Assembly: GCF_024298965.1 (NCBI RefSeq) | Contig: NZ_CP085193.1 | Span: forward strand, 3,844,001 to 3,908,000 | Direction of reading: 5' to 3' | Length of the DNA: 64,000 nucleotides | DNA from: Streptomyces rapamycinicus NRRL 5491 | Lineage (GTDB): Bacteria > Actinomycetota > Actinomycetes > Streptomycetales > Streptomycetaceae | Part shown: positions 26,737 through 36,505 of the stretch, piece after piece | Numbering within the stretch: the stretch's first letter is position 1 | Layout of the letters: each line of letters starts with the position of its first letter | Notes under the pieces: model-generated | The model's input: only the letters and a program-made list of their open reading frames with translations | Database searches by the model: none | Told to the model about the DNA's origin: nothing | Program-made: the position numbers and the translations under genes

Positions 26737-26815
26737 CGCGGCGCACGGCGCCTCAGCGCCCGCCCCCAGCCGCTCCCGTACGCCTCAGCGCCTCAGCCCG
26801 CCGCGTACGTACGCC

Positions 26816-27769
26816 TCAACGGCTCCCGTGCTCCTCCACGAGCTCCCGCGCCCGCTTCACATCGACCGCCATGCGCTCCAGCAGCGCCTCGATCGAGTCG
26901 AACTTCTCCTGGCCCCGCAGATAGGCGAGGAAGTCGACCTCGACATGGAGTCCGTACAGATCCAGTCCGACCCGGTCGATCGCATACGCCTCGACCGTCC
27001 GCTCGGTCCCGTCGAACTGCGGATTGGTGCCGACCGAGATCGCCGCGGGCATCGCCTCGCCCTGTGCCGTCAGCCAGCCTGCGTAGACGCCGTCGGCCGG
27101 GATCGCGGTGTGCGGCAGCGTCTCCAGGTTGGCCGTCGGGAAGCCCAGCTCACGGCCGCGCTGCGCACCGCGCACCACCACGCCCTCGACCCGGTGCGGC
27201 CGCCCCAGGACCTCCATCGCGCCCGTGACGTCGCCCTCCGCGACCAGGCGGCGCACCAGCGTGGAGGAGAACGGCTCGCCGCCGCCCGCCTCGCCGCGCT
27301 CGTACAGGTCGATGACCTCGACCTCGTAGTCGTAGGTGGCGCCGAGCTCGCGCAGGAAGGCCACGTTCCCGGCGGCCTTGTGGCCGAAGCGGAAGTTGGG
27401 GCCCTCCACCACGACCCGGGCGTGCAACTTGTCCACCAGCACCTTCACCACGAAGTCGGCGGGGGTGAGCCGCGAGAACTCCGCCGTGAACGGCAGGATC
27501 AGCACCGCGTCCACGCCCAGCCCGGCCATCAGCTCCGCGCGCCGCTGGTGCGTGGCGAGCAGCGGTGGATGGCTGCCGGGCCGCACGACCTCGCTGGGGT
27601 GCGGGTCGAAGGTGACCACGACCGCCGGTACGCCCAGCTCACGCGCCCGTGCCACGGCACGGCCGATGATCAGCTGGTGCCCTCGGTGCACCCCGTCGTA
27701 GGAACCGATGGTGACGACGCTGCGCCCCCAGTCCTCGGGGATGTCCTCCAAGCCACGCCAGCGCTGCAC
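26816..27769 (-). CDS. ribF: bifunctional riboflavin kinase/FAD synthetase
   Basis: 317 residues from a GTG at 27769. The N-terminal FAD synthetase domain has the nucleotidyltransferase motif GSYDGVHRGHQ (His28 and His31) and a later region GHKAAGNVAFL. The C-terminal riboflavin kinase domain starts near 185 (RPHRVEGVVVRGAQRGRELGFPTANL), with GTNPQFDGTERTVEAY and the C-terminal helix VDFLAYLRGQEKFDS. It makes FMN from riboflavin and then FAD. It is the last gene of the rimP-to-ribF operon, 262 bp downstream of truB, so it may also have its own promoter in that gap. Confidence 0.97.
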   Translation of the reverse strand: MQRWRGLEDIPEDWGRSVVTIGSYDGVHRGHQLIIGRAVARARELGVPAVVVTFDPHPSEVVRPGSHPPLLATHQRRAELMAGLGVDAVLILPFTAEFSRLTPADFVVKVLVDKLHARVVVEGPNFRFGHKAAGNVAFLRELGATYDYEVEVIDLYERGEAGGGEPFSSTLVRRLVAEGDVTGAMEVLGRPHRVEGVVVRGAQRGRELGFPTANLETLPHTAIPADGVYAGWLTAQGEAMPAAISVGTNPQFDGTERTVEAYAIDRVGLDLYGLHVEVDFLAYLRGQEKFDSIEALLERMAVDVKRARELVEEHGSR

Positions 27770-27999
27770 TTTGCCCGCTCCTCGCCCGAACCTTTGTCTG
27801 TCGACTTCGCAGGTCTAAGACTGCCATGCCCCGGGCGCCCGCCTCGCATCGGTGGCCGCCTCGAGCGCCCGGACCGGCCGGAAAGCCACGGTAGGCGGCC
27901 GGTCCTGGCGGATGCAACGCGGGCCCGGAGTCGGCAATGCCACACCGGCGCCGCGTCGCACCGGCGCCGCGCCGGCCTGGCCGGGCGCTCCGACGGCGT
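27770..27999 (-). promoter_or_regulatory. gap between truB and ribF
   Basis: GC-rich spacer with no recognisable gene. It has a local duplication of CACCGGCGCCGCG (near 27949 and 27960). It could hold a ribF promoter; no FMN riboswitch is evident. Confidence 0.3.
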
Positions 28000-28029
28000 C
28001 AACGCGGCAACGCGGCAACGCGGCAACGC
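28000..28029. repeat. octamer tandem repeat at the truB stop
   Basis: CAACGCGG is repeated three times followed by CAACGC, ending two bases before the truB stop codon. Slippage-prone but outside the coding region. Confidence 0.85.
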
Positions 28030-28031
28030 CG

Positions 28032-28955
28032 TCATACGAAGACGGCCAGGCTCTTCGCCTTGCCCTTCGACTCCTCCACCAGGGCCAGAAAGCGCCCCTC
28101 GGGCCCGAAGACCGCTACCGGCCCCGACCCCGGCCCCGTCTCCCCCGGCGGCATGTCGATCCGCACCCCATTGCCCAGCAGCCGGGCCTGGCGCTCGTCC
28201 ACGTCCCAGCGCGGGAACGCGGCGGCCGCCGCCTCCGCGATGGGCAGGATCTCCAGCGACTCCTCCAGCCGCTCCAGCGTCCTGGCCGCCTCCAGCCCGT
28301 ACGGACCGACCCGGGTCCGGCGCAGGGCCGTGAGATGGCCGCCCACGCCGAGTCCGGCGCCGAGGTCGCGCGCCAGGGCCCGGATGTAGGTGCCGGAGGA
28401 GCACACCACCGTGACGTCCAGGTCGAGAACGGTGGTGCCGTCCTCCGCCTTGGCCTCGCGGCGGTCGTGGAGGACGAAGGAGGAGACGGTCACCGGCCGC
28501 GCCGGGATCGCGAACTCCTCGCCCTCCCGCGCCCGTGCGTAGGAGCGCTTACCGTCGATCTTGATGGCGCTGACCTTCGAGGGGACCTGCTGGATGTCCC
28601 CGGTCAGCTCCTCGATCCCGGCCTGGACGGCGCCCGGGTCGACCCCGGCGGCGCCGTCGGAGGCGGTGAGCTCGCCCTCCGCGTCATCGGTGACCGTGGT
28701 CTGCCCGAGCCGGATGGTGGCCCGGTACTCCTTCTCGGTCAGCGCCAGATGGCCCAGCAGCCGGGTGGCCTTCTCCACGCCGACCACGAGCACGCCCGTG
28801 GCCATCGGGTCCAGCGTCCCGGCGTGGCCGACCCTCCGGGTGCCGGCGAAGCGGCGCATCTTGGCGACGACGTCGTGCGAGGTGAAACCGGCCGGTTTGT
28901 CGACGATCACCAGGCCGTCCGGTGCCCCGGAACCGGCCCTGCCGTTGCGTGTCAT
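28032..28955 (-). CDS. truB: tRNA pseudouridine(55) synthase TruB
   Basis: A 307-residue protein. The catalytic Asp49 lies in [14 protein letters not shown], and the family motif [11 protein letters not shown] is at 20-30. An RNA-binding C-terminal region ends [16 protein letters not shown]. It makes the universal pseudouridine in the T-loop of tRNA. The ATG overlaps the rbfA stop by 4 bp, so it is translationally coupled in the ribosome-maturation operon. Confidence 0.98.
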   Translation of the reverse strand: MTRNGRAGSGAPDGLVIVDKPAGFTSHDVVAKMRRFAGTRRVGHAGTLDPMATGVLVVGVEKATRLLGHLALTEKEYRATIRLGQTTVTDDAEGELTASDGAAGVDPGAVQAGIEELTGDIQQVPSKVSAIKIDGKRSYARAREGEEFAIPARPVTVSSFVLHDRREAKAEDGTTVLDLDVTVVCSSGTYIRALARDLGAGLGVGGHLTALRRTRVGPYGLEAARTLERLEESLEILPIAEAAAAAFPRWDVDERQARLLGNGVRIDMPPGETGPGSGPVAVFGPEGRFLALVEESKGKAKSLAVFV

Positions 28956-29422
28956 GCGTCCGCTGAACCCTTACCGTCCGTGCCGGGCTCCTCGTCGTCC
29001 TCCTCGCCGGGCTTGCGGTACGGGTCGGCGTCGCCCGCGTAGCTGGCGCCCGAGGACGCCTCGCGCACCTGGGCGTCCGCCTCCCTGGCCTTGGCGAGCA
29101 GATCGTCGATGGTGCGGGCGTTCTCCGGCAGCGCGTCCGGGACGAACGTCAGGGTCGGGGTGAAGCGCACCCCCGTCTGGCGCCCGACCTCCGACCGCAG
29201 CACGCCCTTGGCGCTCTCCAGGGCCGCGGCGGAGGCCGCCCGCTCCTCGTCGTCGCCGAAGACCGTGTAGAAGACGGTCGCCTCCCGCAGATCACCGGTG
29301 ATCCGGGTGTCGGTGATGGTCACATAGCCCAGCCGCGGGTCCTTGATCCGCCGCTGCAGGGTCTCCGCGACCACGACCCGGATGCGGTCCGCCAGCTTGC
29401 GTGCCCGCGCGGTGTCGGTCAT
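28952..29422 (-). CDS. rbfA: ribosome-binding factor A
   Basis: A 156-residue protein. The KH-type RbfA core (residues 1-115) carries [48 protein letters not shown] and [12 protein letters not shown]. An actinobacterial acidic tail follows ([14 protein letters not shown]). RbfA binds the 30S precursor and helps mature 16S rRNA. It overlaps truB by 4 bp and follows ylxP by 72 bp. Confidence 0.97.
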   Translation of the reverse strand: MTDTARARKLADRIRVVVAETLQRRIKDPRLGYVTITDTRITGDLREATVFYTVFGDDEERAASAAALESAKGVLRSEVGRQTGVRFTPTLTFVPDALPENARTIDDLLAKAREADAQVREASSGASYAGDADPYRKPGEEDDEEPGTDGKGSADA

Positions 29423-29494
29423 GCGTCTTCTTCTCTCTTCTTCGCGTCAGTCATCGATGGCCGGGGGCGCGGTCTGCGACCACCGGTCCGGCCC

Positions 29495-29791
29495 TCATTC
29501 ATCATCGCCACCGTGGAACCGCCGTCGCACGGACAGCAGCTCCACCTCCGGCCGCGCCGCCACCAGCCGCTCGCAGCGGTCGAGCACCTCCGAGAGGTGG
29601 CCCGGGTCCCCGGAGACCATCGCCAGGGCGATCTGAGCCCTGCGGTACAGGTCCTGGTCGCCGACCTCCGCCGCGCTCACCGCGAATTTGCGGTGCAGCT
29701 CGGCGACGATCGGGCGGACGACGGAGCGCTTCTCCTTCAACGACCGTACGTCGCCGAGAAGCAGGTCAAAGGACAACGTCCCTACATACAT
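29495..29791 (-). CDS. ylxP: YlxP/DUF503 family small protein
   Basis: 98 residues from the ATG at 29791 (MYVGTLSFDLLLGDVRSLKEKRS), the family start; the longer upstream frame would run into the infB terminator. The family is ferredoxin-like in fold and always sits between infB and rbfA in such operons; a role in ribosome assembly is assumed from this context. The conserved SLKEKRSVVRPI segment is present. It lies after a hairpin that follows infB, so its level may depend on read-through. Confidence 0.93.
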   Translation of the reverse strand: MYVGTLSFDLLLGDVRSLKEKRSVVRPIVAELHRKFAVSAAEVGDQDLYRRAQIALAMVSGDPGHLSEVLDRCERLVAARPEVELLSVRRRFHGGDDE

Positions 29792-29856
29792 GCGGTCCGG
29801 GTCAAGCCACCCGTGGGGCCTTTGTGATTGCGGGCTTCTCGCACCGTACACGCAAG

Positions 29857-29902
29857 GGCCGGGGCCGATCGACGGAAATTCCTCCGCCGATCGGCCCCGG
29901 CC
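29857..29902 (-). terminator. 15-bp hairpin after infB
   Basis: Arms 29857-29871 (GGCCGGGGCCGATCG) and 29888-29902, loop 16 nt, directly downstream of the infB stop. Likely a partial terminator or processing site inside the operon, since ylxP-rbfA-truB follow closely. Confidence 0.75.
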
Positions 29903-29913
29903 GCCGCCGCTTG

Positions 29914-32900
29914 TCAGCCGCGCGGCTTCTCGCGCATCTCGTACGTCGCGATGACGTCGTCGATCTTGATGTCGTTGTAGCTGCCGAGGTTGATACCGCC
30001 CTCGAAGCCCTCGCGAATCTCGGTGACGTCGTCCTTGAAGCGGCGCAGGCCCTCGATGTTGAGGTTCTCCGCGATGACCTTGCCGTCGCGGACGAGGCGG
30101 GCCTTGGTGTTCCGCTTGACCTCGCCGGAGCGGATGAGCACACCCGCGATGTTGCCCAGCTTGGACGAGCGGAAGACCTCGCGGATCTCCGCCGTACCGA
30201 GCTCGACCTCTTCGTACTCCGGCTTGAGCATGCCCTTCAGGGCCGCCTCGATCTCCTCGATCACCTGGTAGATGACCGAGTAGTAGCGGACGTCCACACC
30301 CTCGCGGTCGGCCATCTGCGTGGCACGCCCGTCGGCGCGCACGTTGAAGCCGATGACGATGGCGTCCGAGCCCGTCGCCAGGTCGATGTCGGTCTCGGTG
30401 ACCGCACCCACACCGCGGTGCAGCACCCGCAGGTCCACCTCTTCGCCGACGTCGAGCTGGAGCAGCGAGGACTCGAGAGCCTCCACCGAACCGGACGCGT
30501 CGCCCTTGATGATGAGGTTGAGCTGCTGGACCTGACCGGCCTTGAGCACCTTGTCCAGGTCCTCCAGGGAGACCCGGCGGGTGCGCTTGGCGAAGGCCGC
30601 GTTCCGCTCGCGGGCGGCGCGCTTCTCGGCGATCTGGCGGGCGGTGCGGTCCTCGTCCACGACGAGGAAGTTGTCACCCGCGCCGGGCACGTTGGTCAGA
30701 CCGAGCACCAGGACCGGGGTCGAGGGACCCGCTTCCTCGAGCTGGTTGCCGTTGTCGTCGAGCATCGCCCGGACGCGGCCGTAGGCGTCGCCGACGACCA
30801 TCGTCTCGCCGACCCGCAGGGTGCCGCGCTGAACCAGCACGGTGGCCACGGCGCCGCGGCCGCGGTCGAGGTGGGCCTCGATCGCGATGCCCTGCGCGTC
30901 CTGCTCCGCGTTGGCCCGCAGGTCGAGCGAGGCGTCCGCGGTGAGGACCACGGCCTCGAGCAGCTGGTCGATGTTCAGACCCTGGCGGGCGGAGATGTCG
31001 ACGAACATGGTGTCGCCGCCGTACTCCTCGGCCACCAGACCATACTCGGTCAGCTGACCGCGCACCTTGGTCGGGTCCGCGCCCTCGACGTCGATCTTGT
31101 TGACCGCGACCACGATCGGCACATCGGCCGCCTTGGCGTGGTTCAGCGCCTCGATCGTCTGGGGCATCACACCGTCGTTGGCCGCCACCACGAGGATCGC
31201 GATGTCGGTCGACTTGGCACCACGGGCACGCATGGCGGTGAACGCCTCGTGCCCCGGGGTGTCGATGAAGGTGATCCTGCGCTCTTCGGTGTTGACCTCG
31301 GTCGAGACCTGGTAGGCACCGATGTGCTGGGTGATGCCGCCGGCCTCGCCCGCGACCACGTTGGTCTTGCGGATCGCGTCCAGCAGTCGCGTCTTACCGT
31401 GGTCGACGTGACCCATGACGGTCACCACCGGCGGACGCGCGACGAGCATCTCCTCGCCGCCCTCGTTCTCGCCGAACTCGATGTCGAAGGACTCGAGAAG
31501 CTCGCGGTCCTCCTCCTCCGGGCTGACGATCTCGACGACGTAGTTCATCTCGTCGGCGAGAAGCTGAAGCGTCTCGTCGGAGACGGACTGCGTCGCGGTG
31601 ACCATCTCGCCGAGGTTGAGCATGACGGCGACCAGCGACGCCGGGTTGGCGTTGATCTTCTCCGCGAAGTCGGTGAGAGAGGCACCCCGCGACAGCCGGA
31701 CCGTCTGGCCGTTGCCGCGCGGCAGCATCACGCCGCCGACCGACGGGGCCTGCATGGCCTCGTACTCCTGGCGCCTCTGCCGCTTCGACTTACGGCCACG
31801 ACGCGCCGGACCGCCGGGACGGCCGAAGGCACCCTGCGTGCCACCACGGCCACCGGGACCGCCGGGACGGCCGCCGAAGCCGGGACGGCCACCGCCGCCG
31901 AAGCCGCCACCGCCGCCGGGACCCCCGGGACGGCCGGCGAAGCCGCCGCCACCGGGACGACCGCCGCCGCCACCACCGGGACGACCGGCGAAGCCGCCGC
32001 CACCGGGACGACCGCCGCCACCACCGGGACGACCGCCGCCGCCGGGACCGCGACCGCCACCGCCACCGGGGCCCGGACGCGGGCCCGCGGCCGGACGCTG
32101 CGGCATCATGCCGGGGTTCGGACGCGCGCCACCGGGACCCGGACGCGGGCCGCCGCCCTGGGCGCCCTGCGGACGGGGCATCTGGCCCGGAGTGGGACGG
32201 GGACCGCCGGGACCGCCCTGGCCACGGCCCGGACCGCCCTGGCCGCCGCCCTGCGGACGCGGACCGCCGCCGGGCTGACCGCCGGGACGCGGGGCGCCGC
32301 CGGGACGGGGCGCCTGCGGACGCGCCATACCGGTGGAGCCACCGGAGGTGAAGGGGTTGTTACCGGGACGGGGACCGGCCGGACGGGGACCACCCGGACG
32401 CGGACGCTCCTGACCCGGACGCGGGCCGCCACGGCCACCCTGGCCGCCCTCGCGCTGACCACCCTCGCGCTGACCGCCCTGGCCCTGGCCCGGTCCGCCC
32501 GGACGGGCGCCGGGGCGCGGACCGGGAGTGGCACCCGGCTTGGCGGGCGCGCCCGGCTTGGCCGCCGCGGGCTTGGGCGCGGGGGCCGGCGGCGCGGTGA
32601 ACTCGGGCTGCGCCGGAGCCGCCGGCGCGGGACCCGGCTTGGGGCCGGGGGACGGACGGGCAGCCGGCGTGGGACGCGGGCCCGGAGCGGGCGCCGCGGC
32701 GGGGGTGCCGCGCTGGCCCTCGGGGGCACCGGCCGGCTTGGGGCCGGGCGCCGGGGGCTTGGGGGCGGCCGGACGGGCCGCCGCCGCCGGACCTGGGGTC
32801 GGCGGCTTGGGCGTCGCCTTGCGCGGCGCCGAGGGCTTACCGGCGGCGCGGCCGGAGCCGTTGCCACCCTGGAAAGCGTCAGTCAACTTGCGTACAACCG

Positions 32901-33021
32901 GCGCCTCGATCGTCGAGGACGCCGAACGTACAAATTCACCGAGTTCCTGGAGCTTGGCCATGACGACCTTGCTCTCAACTCCGAACTCCTTGGCGAGTTC
33001 GTATACCCGGACCTTAGCCAC
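29914..33021 (-). CDS. infB: translation initiation factor IF-2
   Basis: A 1035-residue protein. The N-terminal IF2 subdomain ([20 protein letters not shown]) is followed by about 380 residues of low-complexity Pro/Ala/Gly/Arg sequence, including [19 protein letters not shown] repeats, then the conserved core. G1 is [12 protein letters not shown] (near residue 540), G2/G3 include GGITQH and [10 protein letters not shown]4 is NKID, and domains II-IV extend to the C-terminus. IF-2 brings fMet-tRNA to the 30S subunit. The length and Gly-rich tract are typical of Streptomyces. It lies 152 bp after ylxR in the operon. Confidence 0.98.
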   Translation of the reverse strand: MAKVRVYELAKEFGVESKVVMAKLQELGEFVRSASSTIEAPVVRKLTDAFQGGNGSGRAAGKPSAPRKATPKPPTPGPAAAARPAAPKPPAPGPKPAGAPEGQRGTPAAAPAPGPRPTPAARPSPGPKPGPAPAAPAQPEFTAPPAPAPKPAAAKPGAPAKPGATPGPRPGARPGGPGQGQGGQREGGQREGGQGGRGGPRPGQERPRPGGPRPAGPRPGNNPFTSGGSTGMARPQAPRPGGAPRPGGQPGGGPRPQGGGQGGPGRGQGGPGGPRPTPGQMPRPQGAQGGGPRPGPGGARPNPGMMPQRPAAGPRPGPGGGGGRGPGGGGRPGGGGGRPGGGGFAGRPGGGGGGRPGGGGFAGRPGGPGGGGGFGGGGRPGFGGRPGGPGGRGGTQGAFGRPGGPARRGRKSKRQRRQEYEAMQAPSVGGVMLPRGNGQTVRLSRGASLTDFAEKINANPASLVAVMLNLGEMVTATQSVSDETLQLLADEMNYVVEIVSPEEEDRELLESFDIEFGENEGGEEMLVARPPVVTVMGHVDHGKTRLLDAIRKTNVVAGEAGGITQHIGAYQVSTEVNTEERRITFIDTPGHEAFTAMRARGAKSTDIAILVVAANDGVMPQTIEALNHAKAADVPIVVAVNKIDVEGADPTKVRGQLTEYGLVAEEYGGDTMFVDISARQGLNIDQLLEAVVLTADASLDLRANAEQDAQGIAIEAHLDRGRGAVATVLVQRGTLRVGETMVVGDAYGRVRAMLDDNGNQLEEAGPSTPVLVLGLTNVPGAGDNFLVVDEDRTARQIAEKRAARERNAAFAKRTRRVSLEDLDKVLKAGQVQQLNLIIKGDASGSVEALESSLLQLDVGEEVDLRVLHRGVGAVTETDIDLATGSDAIVIGFNVRADGRATQMADREGVDVRYYSVIYQVIEEIEAALKGMLKPEYEEVELGTAEIREVFRSSKLGNIAGVLIRSGEVKRNTKARLVRDGKVIAENLNIEGLRRFKDDVTEIREGFEGGINLGSYNDIKIDDVIATYEMREKPRG
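31801..32065 (-). repeat. infB: in-frame Gly/Arg/Pro codon repeats in infB
   Basis: Imperfect repeats of CCACCGGGACGACCGCCGCC type encode GRPGGGG units in the disordered N-terminal part of IF-2. Such tracts vary in length between strains and are prone to misassembly. Confidence 0.85.
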
Positions 33022-33173
33022 TTCGCTCCTTTTAGGTCCGGGTTGTCGCCGGACCGTCGCTACTTCATGGGCGTACTCATCGCGTACTCATCGAGTGCTC
33101 ATCGCAATCTCGACCTACTTCCGACTCGCGAGGTACCTGACCGCACGGTGTCCCGTGCCGTTCTTTCAACTAC
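33022..33173 (-). promoter_or_regulatory. infB: gap between ylxR and infB
   Basis: 152 bp with direct repeats of GCGTACTCATC near 33070-33100 (CATGGGCGTACTCATCGCGT and a second ACTCATCG), AT-richer than the flanking genes. A secondary promoter or leader for infB is possible; nothing decisive was seen. Confidence 0.3.
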
Positions 33174-33461
33174 TCAGGGTGTCGCCTGTTCACCCCGCTC
33201 GACAAACCGGCGGAGCGCCGTGGTGTCGAGCGCTCCCGGCCCCCTGAAGGCCCGGGAAAAGGCCCGGCGGCGAACCGCCAGGTCAAGGCAGACCCGTGTG
33301 GGGTGAACATAAGCACCCCGACCGGGGAGCGTACCGCGCCGGTCGGGGACACAAACACCCTCGACAGCCACGATGCGCAGCAGATCGTTCTTGGCCGCCC
33401 GATCCCGGCATCCCACACAGGTTCTCTCAGGGCAGGCACCAGCTCGCGTGCGGCCAGACAC
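33174..33461 (-). CDS. ylxR: YlxR (DUF448) RNA-binding family protein
   Basis: 95 residues from a GTG at 33461. It has the family signature RTCVGCRDRAAKNDLLRIVA, then PGRGAYVHPTRVCLDLAVRRRAFSRAF-type pattern, abbreviated here to GRGAYVHP and RRRAFSRAF. The family lies between nusA and infB in most bacteria; it binds nucleic acid, and a link to RNase P has been reported for some members. The encoded C-terminus (RRFVERGEQATP) is short. It is 96 bp downstream of nusA. Confidence 0.95.
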   Translation of the reverse strand: MSGRTRAGACPERTCVGCRDRAAKNDLLRIVAVEGVCVPDRRGTLPGRGAYVHPTRVCLDLAVRRRAFSRAFRGPGALDTTALRRFVERGEQATP

Positions 33462-33557
33462 TGATTAAGTCTACCTCCCCGTACCGACCTCACTCCCTGG
33501 GGGGAGTGATCGAACCGTCACTCGATTTGGCCCGGATCCCGGGGGATCCGACCTGAA

Positions 33558-34550
33558 TCAGCCTTGATCGCCCGACTGCTCGGTGTCCGGCCGGATGTCG
33601 ATCCGCCAGCCGGTCAGCCGCGCCGCCAGCCGGGCGTTCTGCCCCTCCTTGCCGATGGCGAGCGAGAGCTGGTAGTCCGGCACGGTGACCCGGGCCGAGC
33701 GGGCCGCCAGATCGACCACCTCGACCTTGCTCACCCGCGCGGGTGACAGCGCGTTCGCCACGAGCTCAGCGGGGTCGTCCGACCAGTCGACGATGTCGAT
33801 CTTCTCGCCGTGCAGCTCGGCCATCACGCTGCGCACCCGCCCGCCCATCGGGCCGATGCACGCGCCCTTGGCGTTCAGCCCCGTACGGGTGGACCGGACC
33901 GCGATCTTGGTGCGGTGGCCCGCCTCACGGGCGATCGCCGCGATCTCCACCGAGCCGTCCGCGATCTCCGGCACCTCGAGCGCGAAGAGCTTCTTGACCA
34001 GATTGGGATGCGTACGCGAAAGAGTCACCGACGGTCCGCGCACGCCCTTGACGACTCGTACGACATACGTACGCAGCCGGGTGCCATGGGCGTAGTCCTC
34101 GCCCGGGACCTGCTCCTGCACCGGCAGGATCGCCTCGAGACGGCCGATGTCCACCAGCACGTTCTTGGGGTCCTTGCCCTGCTGGACCACGCCGGCGACG
34201 ACATCGCCCTCCCGCCCCGCGTACTCGCCGAAGGTGATCTCCTCCTCGGCGTCCCGCAGCCGCTGGAGGATGACCTGCTTCGCGGTCATGGCGGCGATCC
34301 GGCCGAAGCCGGAGGGGGTGTCGTCGAACTCCTGGGGCTCCTGCCCCTCCGCCAGGTCCTCGGCGTCCTCACGGGCCCATACGGTCACATGGCCGGAGTC
34401 GCGGCTGAGCTCCACGCGGGCCCGGCGGCGGCTTCCCTCGGTGCGGTGATAGGCGATGAGGAGGGCCGATTCGATCGCCTCGACCAGCAGGTCGAAGGAG
34501 ATCTCCTTCTCTCGCACCAGACCCCGCAGGGCACTCATGTCGATGTCCAC
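33558..34550 (-). CDS. nusA: transcription termination/antitermination factor NusA
   Basis: 330 residues from a GTG at 34550 ([19 protein letters not shown]), two bases after the rimP stop; the longer frame upstream overlaps rimP and is a shadow. The N-terminal RNA polymerase-binding domain is followed by S1 (about 130-200), KH1 and KH2 domains, with [10 protein letters not shown] and [21 protein letters not shown] as KH signatures. The acidic repeats of proteobacterial NusA are absent, as usual in actinobacteria. It is the second gene of the rimP operon. Confidence 0.97.
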   Translation of the reverse strand: MDIDMSALRGLVREKEISFDLLVEAIESALLIAYHRTEGSRRRARVELSRDSGHVTVWAREDAEDLAEGQEPQEFDDTPSGFGRIAAMTAKQVILQRLRDAEEEITFGEYAGREGDVVAGVVQQGKDPKNVLVDIGRLEAILPVQEQVPGEDYAHGTRLRTYVVRVVKGVRGPSVTLSRTHPNLVKKLFALEVPEIADGSVEIAAIAREAGHRTKIAVRSTRTGLNAKGACIGPMGGRVRSVMAELHGEKIDIVDWSDDPAELVANALSPARVSKVEVVDLAARSARVTVPDYQLSLAIGKEGQNARLAARLTGWRIDIRPDTEQSGDQG

Positions 34551-34552
34551 GG

Positions 34553-35077
34553 CTACGCCTCCTCCTTGCTCTCGTCGTCGTCGCCCGCGGCCTTGTCCGC
34601 GGACTTGCGGTTGAACTCGATCTCCACCCGGGCCTTGGAGATCTCCTCGAAGGCCAGCCGCCTGGCGGTGGGCTTGCGCCCCTTCACGCCGGGGACCTCC
34701 AGATCGAGGCCCTCGTCGTCCACCGAGACGATCCGGGCCACCAGCTCGTCGCCGTCGGCGAGGCGCGCCCTCATGAGGCGGCCGGCGGCGCGGCGGTAGT
34801 GGCGGGGTTCGGTCAGGGGGCGCTCGGCGCCGGGAGAGGTGACCTCGAGGACGTACGCGGTCTGGCCCATCGCGTCCGTGTCGTCGAGGGTCTTGGAGAT
34901 GTCCCGGCTCAGCTCCGCACACGTGTCCAGCTGGACGCCGTCGTCGGAATCCACGACCACTCTCAGCACACGCCGCCGCCCGGCCGGTGTCACCTCGACC
35001 TCTTCCAGATCCAGGTCTCGCGCGCTGACGATCGGTTCCAGCAGTCCGCGCAGCCTCTCGCTCTGGGTGGTGCTCAT
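34553..35077 (-). CDS. rimP: ribosome maturation factor RimP
   Basis: A 174-residue protein. The N-terminal alpha/beta domain ([55 protein letters not shown]) is followed by an SH3-like domain and an actinobacterial acidic tail ([14 protein letters not shown]). It is needed for 30S maturation. It is the first gene of the operon rimP-nusA-ylxR-infB-ylxP-rbfA-truB-ribF, so the operon's main promoter should lie in 35078-35262. Confidence 0.97.
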   Translation of the reverse strand: MSTTQSERLRGLLEPIVSARDLDLEEVEVTPAGRRRVLRVVVDSDDGVQLDTCAELSRDISKTLDDTDAMGQTAYVLEVTSPGAERPLTEPRHYRRAAGRLMRARLADGDELVARIVSVDDEGLDLEVPGVKGRKPTARRLAFEEISKARVEIEFNRKSADKAAGDDDESKEEA

Positions 35078-35262
35078 CCGGGTGACTCCTCGGCCGCGTG
35101 TGCTGTTGTGGGAAGGTCGCGTGTCAGGTCAAAGCCTATCTGTTCCGGCGGCGGGCTGACGATTCGGTGGCCGCTGCCGGGCAGACGGCCTCGGCGCGGG
35201 TACGCTCGCCTGCTGTGATCACTACCGGCGGCCGGGAGCGGCCGCAGCCCGGAAAGAGGAAC
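35078..35262. promoter_or_regulatory. divergent control region of the rimP operon and the Tat-lipoprotein gene
   Basis: 185 bp between the rimP ATG and the GTG at 35263. It holds the promoters for both directions. No clear -35/-10 pair was identified. AGAGGA lies immediately before the GTG at 35263. Confidence 0.45.
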
Positions 35263-35937
35263 GTGTCGATCACCACTCCCCCGCCCCGTGCCACTCCCCC
35301 GCCTCGTGCCACTCCTCCGCCCCGTGCCACGCCCGCGCCTGACGCCGCGTCCGCGATCCCCGCCGCTTCTGCCGCGTCCGCGGTGTCCTCGGCGGCCGCC
35401 GCCGCTTCGGCCCGCACCGCGCCGGTGACCCGGCGGCGGAGTCTGCTGCTGGGCGGCGGGGCGCTGGGGGCCGTCGCGCTGCTGAGCGGCTGCTCCGACG
35501 ACCCCGGGTCCCGGCGCGAGGCGGACGGCGGGGCGGACGTCGCGCTGCTGCGGGCGCGGGGCGCGCGGGACTCCACCGCGCTCCTCGCCCGCTACGACGC
35601 GACCGTGGACGCGCATCCCGCCCTCGCGGACCGGCTGGCGCCGCTGCGGGAGGAGACGGCCCGGCATGTCGCGGTCTTCACCGCCGAGGGCCGGTCCCCC
35701 TCCCCCTCCGTGACCGTGTCGCGCTCGCCCTCGGCGGGCGGGCGGCGGATGCCGAAGGTCCCCCAGGACGAGAAGCAGGCCCTCTCCGCCCTCGTCCAGG
35801 CCGAGCGCCGAACCGCCGACACCCGCACCGCCGCGCTCGCCACCGCGCCGCCCGAGCTGGCCCGGCTGCTGGCCTCCGTCGCGGCCTGCGGCGCCGCCCA
35901 CGTGTATCTCCTCACGCAGCGCGACACGGACTCGTGA
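35263..35937 (+). CDS. Tat-exported lipoprotein with ferritin-like helical domain
   Basis: 224 residues from a GTG at 35263; a GTG at 35425 (VTRRRSLLLGG) would give a shorter, cleaner signal peptide but has no ribosome-binding site. The N-terminus is Pro/Ala-rich (PPPRATPPPRATP repeats). A twin-arginine signal TRRRSLLLGGGALGAVALL ends in the lipobox LSGC, so export of a folded protein followed by lipidation is expected. The mature part is helical with E-x-x-x-H spacings (LREETARHVAVF; AERRTAD; CGAAHVYLL) that suggest a ferritin-like di-metal bundle. It is 33 bp before a second ferritin-like gene. Confidence 0.85.
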   Translation: MSITTPPPRATPPPRATPPPRATPAPDAASAIPAASAASAVSSAAAAASARTAPVTRRRSLLLGGGALGAVALLSGCSDDPGSRREADGGADVALLRARGARDSTALLARYDATVDAHPALADRLAPLREETARHVAVFTAEGRSPSPSVTVSRSPSAGGRRMPKVPQDEKQALSALVQAERRTADTRTAALATAPPELARLLASVAACGAAHVYLLTQRDTDS

Positions 35938-35970
35938 TCACGCTCGGGACCACCGGGAAGGGGTACTGAC

Positions 35971-36474
35971 ATGGCCGCTCGAGCAGACCGCCCGGCCGTC
36001 GGCGAACGCGCCGCGGCGCTCAGGGCCGCGCAGGCGGCGCTCGCCGCCGAGCACGCCGCGGTGTACGGCTACGGCGTCGTCGGCGGGCGGATCGGCGACG
36101 ACCGGCTCGCGGAGGCGCGCGAGGGCTACGCCGCGCACCGCGCGCGCCGGGACGACCTCGCCCGCACCGTACGCGACCTCGGCTCCAGCCCCACCAGCGC
36201 GGCGCCCGCCTACGCCCTGCCCTTCGCGGTACCGGACGCGCCCGCCGCGGTGCGGCTCGCGGCCGAGCTGGAGAACCGGGTCGCCGCCGTCTACGCCGAC
36301 CTCGTACGGGCCTCGACCGGATCCCTGCGCCGCCAGGCGGCGGGCGCGCTGCGGGAGGCGGCGGTCCGGGCGGTGCGCTGGCGGGGCGGCGGCGTAGCCT
36401 TCCCTGGGCTCACCGAACGCGCCGCACCGGCCACTCCGTCGGCGTCGCCGAGCGGTGGGTCGGACGGGGTGTGA
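35971..36474 (+). CDS. DUF4439 ferritin-like protein
   Basis: A 167-residue helical protein with no signal. The first helix has AAQAALAAEHAAVYGYGVVGG, here noted by its AAEHAAVYGYG core. A later helix (AELENRVAAVYADLVRA) supplies further Glu, as in the DUF4439 ferritin-like family. Its biochemical role is unknown; metal binding is assumed from the fold. It follows the Tat-lipoprotein gene by 33 bp, so the two probably act together. Confidence 0.88.
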   Translation: MAARADRPAVGERAAALRAAQAALAAEHAAVYGYGVVGGRIGDDRLAEAREGYAAHRARRDDLARTVRDLGSSPTSAAPAYALPFAVPDAPAAVRLAAELENRVAAVYADLVRASTGSLRRQAAGALREAAVRAVRWRGGGVAFPGLTERAAPATPSASPSGGSDGV

Positions 36475-36505
36475 CGTCACTGATGGTGGAGGGGACAGCG
36501 CAGGA

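Noticed and set aside
27770..28031. FMN riboswitch before ribF
   Set aside because: None of the conserved RFN-element segments is present in the gap.
31801..32100. Regular repeats that could suggest a CRISPR array
   Set aside because: The repeats are in frame, encode Gly/Arg/Pro of IF-2, and have no unique spacers of constant length.
29401..33306. Open plus-strand frame of about 1300 codons opposite infB
   Set aside because: It spans several known minus-strand genes and its composition (Thr/Ala/Gly/Arg strings) mirrors infB repeats. It is a high-GC shadow frame.
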